From: Emergomyces orientalis
Lineage: Eukaryota; Ascomycota; Eurotiomycetes; Onygenales; Ajellomycetaceae
Length of the DNA: 64,000 nucleotides
Assembly (NCBI GenBank): GCA_002110485.1
Contig: MOWL01000051.1
Coordinates: 124,001-188,000, forward strand
Reading direction: 5' to 3'
Shown one piece after another: positions 58,601 through 64,000 of this stretch. The notes under the pieces are model-generated. The model was not told where the DNA came from and did not search any database. It saw nothing but the letters and a program-made list of their open reading frames with translations. Numbering within the stretch: the first letter of the stretch is position 1; the number at the start of each line of letters is the position of its first letter. Position numbers and translations under genes: made by a program.

Positions 58601-60331
58601 AGTGATAAAAGAAAATGGAAGCCGAACAAGGACCGAGCCTTTGCATATGCCACAAGTGCAGAGTCATATACTGCTTTTTACACTGCGTTCGCGAACGGCA
58701 TATCAACCGAACCCACATCATTGGAACCTCCAGACCTGCCTAAGATCCATAGGGATACGCTGCCCCCGCCACCACGTGGTTGGAACGCGGCTATGAAACA
58801 CCCCTACACCAGAGAATGGCGAATAGCCGCGGACCTTGAGTATAAAGCTCTTGAAGCATGTCAATGCTGGCAGGAGGTTGAAATCCCTTCTCAATCCGAA
58901 GTCCAAGCCCTACTCATGATATGAATATACACCTACAAATTTGATACAGATGGTTATCTAGTCAAGTTCAAAGCAAGATTAGTTGTCAGAGGTGATCTCT
59001 CATATAATGAAGTATCAGAGACCTATTCATTCACTTTAGCAATGAAAGTCTTCTGTGTTCTCATGGCAATCACTGCGGCATTTGATTTTGAAGCACATCA
59101 ATTTGACGCCGTTAACGCCTTCTTAAACGCCCGAATCAAGCACACTGTTTATGTCATGCCAGCTCAAGGATATAGCTGCCCTGGCCGATATCTTCTTCTA
59201 AAGAGAGCTCTATACGGATTACCTGAGTCCCCTCTTTTATGGAATAACGAGCTCAGATCCCAGCTTCGAAAGCTAGGTTTACATTCAATTAGTGAGGAGC
59301 CATGTCTCTACACTAGTGAAAAGCTTACAGTGTTCTTCTATGTTGATGATATTGTGGTTCTGTATTATAGAGATCACCATGCAGAGTTTGAACATTTCAA
59401 ACAAAATCTCACATCCGTGTACAACCTACGAGATATGGGAAATTTGAACTGGTTCCTCGGGATTCTTATCCTTCGAGACCGCCACGAACACAAGCTCTGA
59501 TTATGCCAGGACAGCTATATGGCTAAAATAGCCATTAAATTTAACCTAGAACGTCTAACTCGCTATCAAATGCCATTGCCTAAGGAAGACCTACGCCCAT
59601 ACGATGGTGTGGCATCCCCACAAGAGATCCACGCCTACCAATGCCGAATGGAATCACTAATCTACCCTGCTATCGGAATGAGGCCGGATCTCGCATACGC
59701 CGCTAGCGCCCTAGCTGATTTTATGAAGAATCCGGGCCCTCAACACCGTGATCTAATTGACCGAGTAATTGCATTCACTAATCAAACGCGCCATCTGGCG
59801 ATTGAATACGCAGCTCCCGCGCCTAACTCGTCTACCCCAGATTTCATCATCCACGCGAATGCAGCATTCGCTGATGACCTGACTACACGCCGGAGTACCC
59901 ACGGCATGATATTCTCCTTATTTGGAGGAGTGATTGATTGGAAGTCATTCAAACAACAATCTGTGAGCATGTTCTCTACAGAATCTGAACTTCTTGCTCT
60001 ATCCACTGCAGCAAAAGAGACTATATGGTGGGATCGAGTCTTCAAACAGCTTGGTTTGAATACACAGTGCCAGCTCGTCATTCATAATGATAATCGGCAG
60101 ACTATCCGTCTCCTAACCGCCGCAGCACCTCAATTAGCAACCAAGCTACGTCATGTTGACATCCATAACCACTGGCTCCGTGAGCAAGTAGCCGCCGGGC
60201 GACTAGCTATCCAATGGGTGGATACCAATTCGATGATTGCCGACGGAATGACCAAGCCTCTTGGAGGTCAAAAACACGCCGAATTCATACAAATGCTTGG
60301 TTTAACTGATATTAGCGCTCAGATTCGCTAA
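55640..60331 (+). pseudogene. Copia gag-pol polyprotein, single frame with 12 stops
   Basis: One frame from ATG 55640 to TAA 60329-60331 without a frameshift. Domains: gag with a knuckle CICGIRH-x4-C (about 56494-56535), aspartic protease FIYDTGANKHVCNN (near 56798), a GAG-pre-integrase LWHTRLAHAGPE (near 57234), integrase core (LHFDIIHIE, LHTDGEKSL, TPEQNGLAER), a long Pro/Glu-rich linker (58240-58560), reverse transcriptase (FDAVNAFLNARI; YVDD at 59339-59350), and RNase H (RSTHGMIFSLFGGVIDWKSF, STESELLALSTAAKE). Stops are at 55688, 55697, 56054, 56087, 56108, 56120, 56516, 56600, 56666, 57086, 58922 and 59498: ten TGA, one TAG, one TAA. Most replace Trp of the family, for example LMI-W-IYTYKFD at 58922 and HKL-W-LCQDSYM at 59498. 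57089-58921 is open for 611 codons. Confidence 0.93.
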
Positions 60332-60397
60332 AAAATCACCATTCATTCATTTTTCCTTATACTACTGCTTATATGCGGCTCATTTGGTGAGGGGGTA

Positions 60398-60730
60398 TGT
60401 CAAACACCTGATTATTAATCAAGCGCCAAATGGATGCATCGAACCATTCAAATCTCCACTAAATACGCCACTCCATCTACTATCGTTATTTTTCTTCTAG
60501 TTTCCACCTAATTTGGATATTTCATTTGGTATATGACAGACTATTGATTATTGTATGTAACATGCCTCTATATGGGCATATTTTGTAATATAGCTAGCGA
60601 GAGATTCATGGTTATAAAAAGCCGTGAAAAACCTGTAGATATGAAGAAGGGGGGGAGCCCAAAAAATTCAATTTTTAACTTCACTTTTTCATTTGTACGC
60701 GAACATTCTACCATTTAAAAATCTCTCATA
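60398..60730 (+). repeat. 3' LTR of the copia element
   Basis: 333 bp, preceded by GGTGAGGGGGTA and followed by TCTCT (60731-60735). Confidence 0.95.
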
Positions 60731-60735
60731 TCTCT

Positions 60736-62161
60736 CTTCCCTCTCTCAAACTATTCTTGATGTTGTTTTTTTGCTTTCTTCCTTTTTCAAACCCCTCCAT
60801 CCACTATAATTATTAGGACATACCCCACTAACCCACACCCAGCCACAGCCACAGCGTTCCAATGAAACCCCCAACTAGCCCCATCCAGATAGATACTCCG
60901 CCCGCATAAACCCTGACCCGAGCTCCCGCTGCCACCACATTCAGCACCAGAGCCCAATATCGATTATTTCTCAACTCACCGAACCTCTCGAAAGAGGGAT
61001 ATCAGACAACCTCGCCAGCCCCTAAAATGGCGGGATCTTTCAGTGAGGCAAAAACTGCAAGATAAGGCAAAGGAAGGCTGCGGTGTGTGATCGGACGTGT
61101 AAATTATTTGTCATACTGAATTCTGTTAACTATCGCAAAACTGGACCATGCATTCGGGGGTGCAAGGGGAGGGGGGAGGGAGAGCTGGGCTACAAAAAAT
61201 CGCCCCTTCAACCTCCATTTCCACGGTCTTCCGTGGATCATCTACTCCGTAGTATAGCTAATAGATACACTGACTCAAGCGTAGTTTAATACCAAGAATA
61301 GTAAGGCCCTTCTGGCGGCTCGGTTTTTAACAAGTAGTTTTAATATCCGGCTCTGCTGTTGTGGTTGCTCTACGGAATGCGGGACAGAAGTCTGGAAGGT
61401 TCCGTCGCCAAGCGGTTGGCCATATTTACCCGAGCATCCTGGCCGTCTAAAATAGAGGAAGTGGAAAAGGGAATATAATAGAAATATGGAAAATGACCGT
61501 TCAGATGCCCTGTAACAATCGAGGAATATATATTTTAAACACCTAGGTATGTATATAGAATCCCTGTCATAATGATTAGTTTTCCTCTTATCTACTACTG
61601 AGGAAGCGCAATATCTAAAAAAGGAAGTACGAAATGTCATAAAGAATACTCCATATAACGATGTGACGGTTGGCCGGAGGCCGCAAATGGCTGTTTTCGC
61701 CGCTGCTTTCGGCCTCCCGCTAACCGCCCAACCTCGATCATCACGTGAATCTATCCCCACGGCCGCGACCCTTCCCTCCACGCGTGGCCACGATTTTAAA
61801 CAGAAGTGCATTTTCGTGGCTTCCAGTCACCCTCGCTCACCCTCGCTCACCCACTGCCCTTCTTTTGGGAGGGGAGGGGAGCCGTTTTTGACGCTTCACT
61901 CTGTCGGATTTGGCTCCCTCCCCAGATCATGGATCTTGTTATTCTCTCTGCCTCCAGTCCCCGTCACTCTCACCATGCCGTCTGCGGCTCCCTTCCCTCC
62001 CCTCCTTCGCAGCACTACCGGGCCAGTTCTATCCAGGAAAGCGTCTAAGTCTTTCATTACTTGTTCCTGTCCCTCTCTCCTGTCGGCTCTCTCCTTGGGC
62101 TGTCCTGATCATGGCGCCTCTCTCTTGTTTGGCCGGGCCTGACAAGCAGAGCAGGAGCAAG
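60736..62161. other. Distal GAPDH upstream DNA and upstream region of the DUF3435 gene
   Basis: No coding region supported before 62111. A G-rich stretch lies at 61157-61185. An imperfect inverted repeat (61668-61682 and 61711-61733) sits about 450 bp upstream of the recombinase start codon and is a candidate element terminus. A CCCTCGCTCA tandem repeat lies at about 61829-61850. Confidence 0.45.
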
Positions 62162-64000
62162 ATGGATGTCAGGTCTGCTCTGGATACCCTCTCCGCGCTG
62201 GATGCCATCTTTTCAGACAGTGGGTATGAAAGTGGCTCCGTCAGCGACGATGAAGACGACGACGACGGCCAGCTCCCCCCCGAACACTACCTGGCCTTAG
62301 CAGAGAGCCTTGATATCGCTCAGCTTCGACAGAAGCGGTACAGCCCCAGAACCCAGGAAAAACTCGATGAGACCCGTGGTTACTGGGAGAGGTAGGCAGT
62401 GGCTCATTTGACCCTTAGACTGTGTTATAAGCTCACCAGTGGCGCTGGGCAGGTATTGTCGGCACATCAAGGCTAACGCGGAGCGGCAATGGGATCAGAT
62501 CTCTAATTCAGAGGAGACGGTTCGCTTCCTGTATGCATTCTTTAGCTGGCGGTGTGATATCCGTCGTGGCAAGAACAATCGATACTGTCCGGGCATTAAG
62601 CGCAAAAGCTCACTGGAGACATTTTGGAAGTGGTGGCACCTTGTCCTCAAACAGGAAACAGCATCGGGACTCAGCAAAGATACAATTGTCAAGATGGAGG
62701 ATGTGAGCACCTATACTCTCTCTCCTCGGATCACTAAACCAGAAGCACCACTAATCTCTTGCAGGTTGTTGCACAGGTGGCCACAGAAAAAGACCTGGCT
62801 CTTGTTGGGCGGCCAAAGAAGAACATGTATATTGAAGATGTTGCTGAGTTCGCTCAAGTCATTCTCACCACCACTGAGATGACATTTGTCTGCAGTTGAC
62901 AGCGCATTCAAATGCTTCTCTTCTTGCAGCTTGCTGCCATCATCGCCAGCCGTCCCTCGGCGATCCTCCATCTTCGGTATCGAGACGTTGTGTTAACCCT
63001 GATCCGAGTTCCAGACGGCGGACGCCCCCGATTGTTCATATTCTTAAAACCAGAGTTTACTAAAAGATTTCTCAGAGATAAGGCACTGTATGTGTTTCTG
63101 ATCCTCGCGGCATGGCCTGGTTGACTGACAGAATTGATAGGAACGAGTTTAAGATTCCGGAAATCATCTTTGACTCAACCCTGGTTCTCAGCCCGCATAT
63201 CTGCCTGCTGACTATGCTCTTTCACATTGGAGGATTCAAGTCAATTTCAACAAGTGGACCAGTGTTGGATTGTGCAGAGAAACTCTACAGCGCCAAAGTG
63301 CTGAATGGCAAGGGACAGCAGCCGCTACTACTAAAGGATGAATTACTAGATAAGTTTGTGTTTTGCCAGACGGAGCCAACATCCACCAGATTTAAAATTT
63401 GCTTGGATCAGAGGATGACTCCATCCATGGTGAGTTCCCGGATGCGCCGAGCTGGTGAGATCATGGGCTTTGAGGAGATCACCCACCTGTACAACCTCCA
63501 GTATGCTGGAGCTAAGGCATTTAACAACAGTGGTAAGAGCCCTCCGTTTTCTTCATGTTGCAGTCATGTTGGAGGGCTAACAATGAACAGAGGAAGTTAC
63601 AGAAGCTCTTCAGAATGTCATGCTCCAGCATGCGGATATTCGCACCTTTGTCAAGCATTATCAGGTGGACGTTGACATTGACGTGCAGGGAATAGTCCGG
63701 AAAACAGGCTCTCAAACAGCATTGGTGCAATTTGCCTGCTCGATGAGTGCATCCATCGACCTCAACCAACTGTATAAGCTCTCTCCAGAAGAATCACGGT
63801 CCCTCAATTACCTTCCAGTTGCCCGTGGCCGTCAGGATACTGTCCAGAAGCGCAAGCGGGAATGGGAGGATTGTGAAGCTGAGTTAGAACATGCCAACAG
63901 GGTATGCAAGACTTCTCTAGGGCACCTTGACGACAGAGTACTCGCTGAGTCCAACCCTGAGGTGCTGGAGAGACTGGAAGTTTTCTGTGATCAGACAGCA
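62162..64000 (+). CDS. DUF3435 tyrosine-recombinase-like protein (Starship captain family), partial
   Basis: Six exons, the last cut by the window end: 62162-62391, 62453-62702, 62765-62887, 62930-63087, 63141-63532, 63591-64000+. An upstream in-frame ATG at 62111 is possible. An acidic N terminus (SDDEDDDDG) is followed by a core-binding-like region (RYSPRTQEKLDETRGYWER, then FLYAFFSWRCDIRRGKNNRY). The DUF3435 catalytic region has IIASRPSAILHLRYRDV (first catalytic Arg), FKIPEIIFDSTLVLSPHICL, YNLQYAGAKAFNNS, NVMLQHADIRTFVKHYQ (candidate His and Tyr) and SASIDLNQLYKLSPEESRSL, then a basic coiled segment. DUF3435 proteins are the YR recombinases that head Starship elements and relatives; nuclear. 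Reading frame intact and GC-balanced, unlike the retroelements. Relatives usually have Arg where this protein has Gln (NLQYAG). Intron 3 is short (42 bp) with a weak GTCTGC donor. Confidence 0.88.

Larger units (their letters stand above)
55094..60730 (+). mobile_element. Complete Ty1/copia LTR retrotransposon
   Basis: Two 333-bp LTRs (55094-55426, 60398-60730; TGTCAA...CTCATA) with target duplication TCTCT (55089-55093 and 60731-60735). The internal region encodes gag, protease, integrase, reverse transcriptase, RNase H in that order, which defines Ty1/copia. A half-tRNA primer site follows the 5' LTR and a purine tract GGTGAGGGGG precedes the 3' LTR. The LTRs differ at about eight positions, all transitions, no indels. 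The polyprotein carries about 12 stops, so this copy is not autonomous as it stands. It is inserted between the GAPDH promoter and the DUF3435 locus. Confidence 0.95.

Overview
The window is nuclear DNA of a filamentous ascomycete (Pezizomycotina). The genes have short GT-AG introns (mostly 40-120 bp) and encode typical Eurotiomycete proteins. A small secreted six-cysteine protein resembling the CBP1 family, long AT-rich retroelement tracts and GC-richer gene blocks together suggest Onygenales, perhaps Ajellomycetaceae. That placement is inference from content, not a database result.

Layout. 1-10347 is a repeat island: a decayed Tad1-like LINE ORF1 (minus strand), interrupted by a complete Ty3/gypsy chromovirus (1341-6924, 237-bp LTRs, target duplication ACTAT), then a 5'-truncated second gypsy element (7916-10347). 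10348-15671 is mostly intergenic but holds the small secreted cysteine-rich gene (12534-12995) and, 270 bp downstream of it, a solo copia LTR (13265-13596, target duplication GCACG). 15672-54010 is the gene block: a polytopic MFS-like protein, Arp2/3 subunit ARPC3, replication factor C subunit 3 (divergent from ARPC3), a histidine-acid-phosphatase-like protein, a broken gag-like gene, the CWC27 spliceosomal cyclophilin, a PIN4/Cip-like RRM+R3H protein, an aldo-keto reductase, the heat-shock transcription factor, a 3.1-kb non-coding interval with a box C/D snoRNA candidate and a duplicated unexplained block, the class II histone deacetylase HDA1, and GAPDH. 55094-60730 is a complete Ty1/copia element (333-bp LTRs, target duplication TCTCT) in the region upstream of GAPDH; its LTR belongs to the same family as the solo LTR near the CBP1-like gene. 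From about 61.7 kb to the right edge is a spliced DUF3435 tyrosine-recombinase-like gene, the family that includes Starship 'captains'; it is cut by the window end.

Main points. (1) The DUF3435 gene at the edge may mark the left end of a Starship-type giant mobile element running out of the window. (2) Both full-length retroelements keep a single uninterrupted reading frame for 3.6 and 4.7 kb, broken only by stop codons that are overwhelmingly TGA (17 of 20 and 10 of 12), many at positions where the family has Trp or Arg. Glutamine codons survive. This transition signature is unlike classical CpA-directed RIP. (3) The gene-free interval 43.8-46.9 kb looks like a non-coding RNA locus. Exon boundaries were placed by eye from splice signals, phase and family similarity; the phases of all multi-exon models close correctly.
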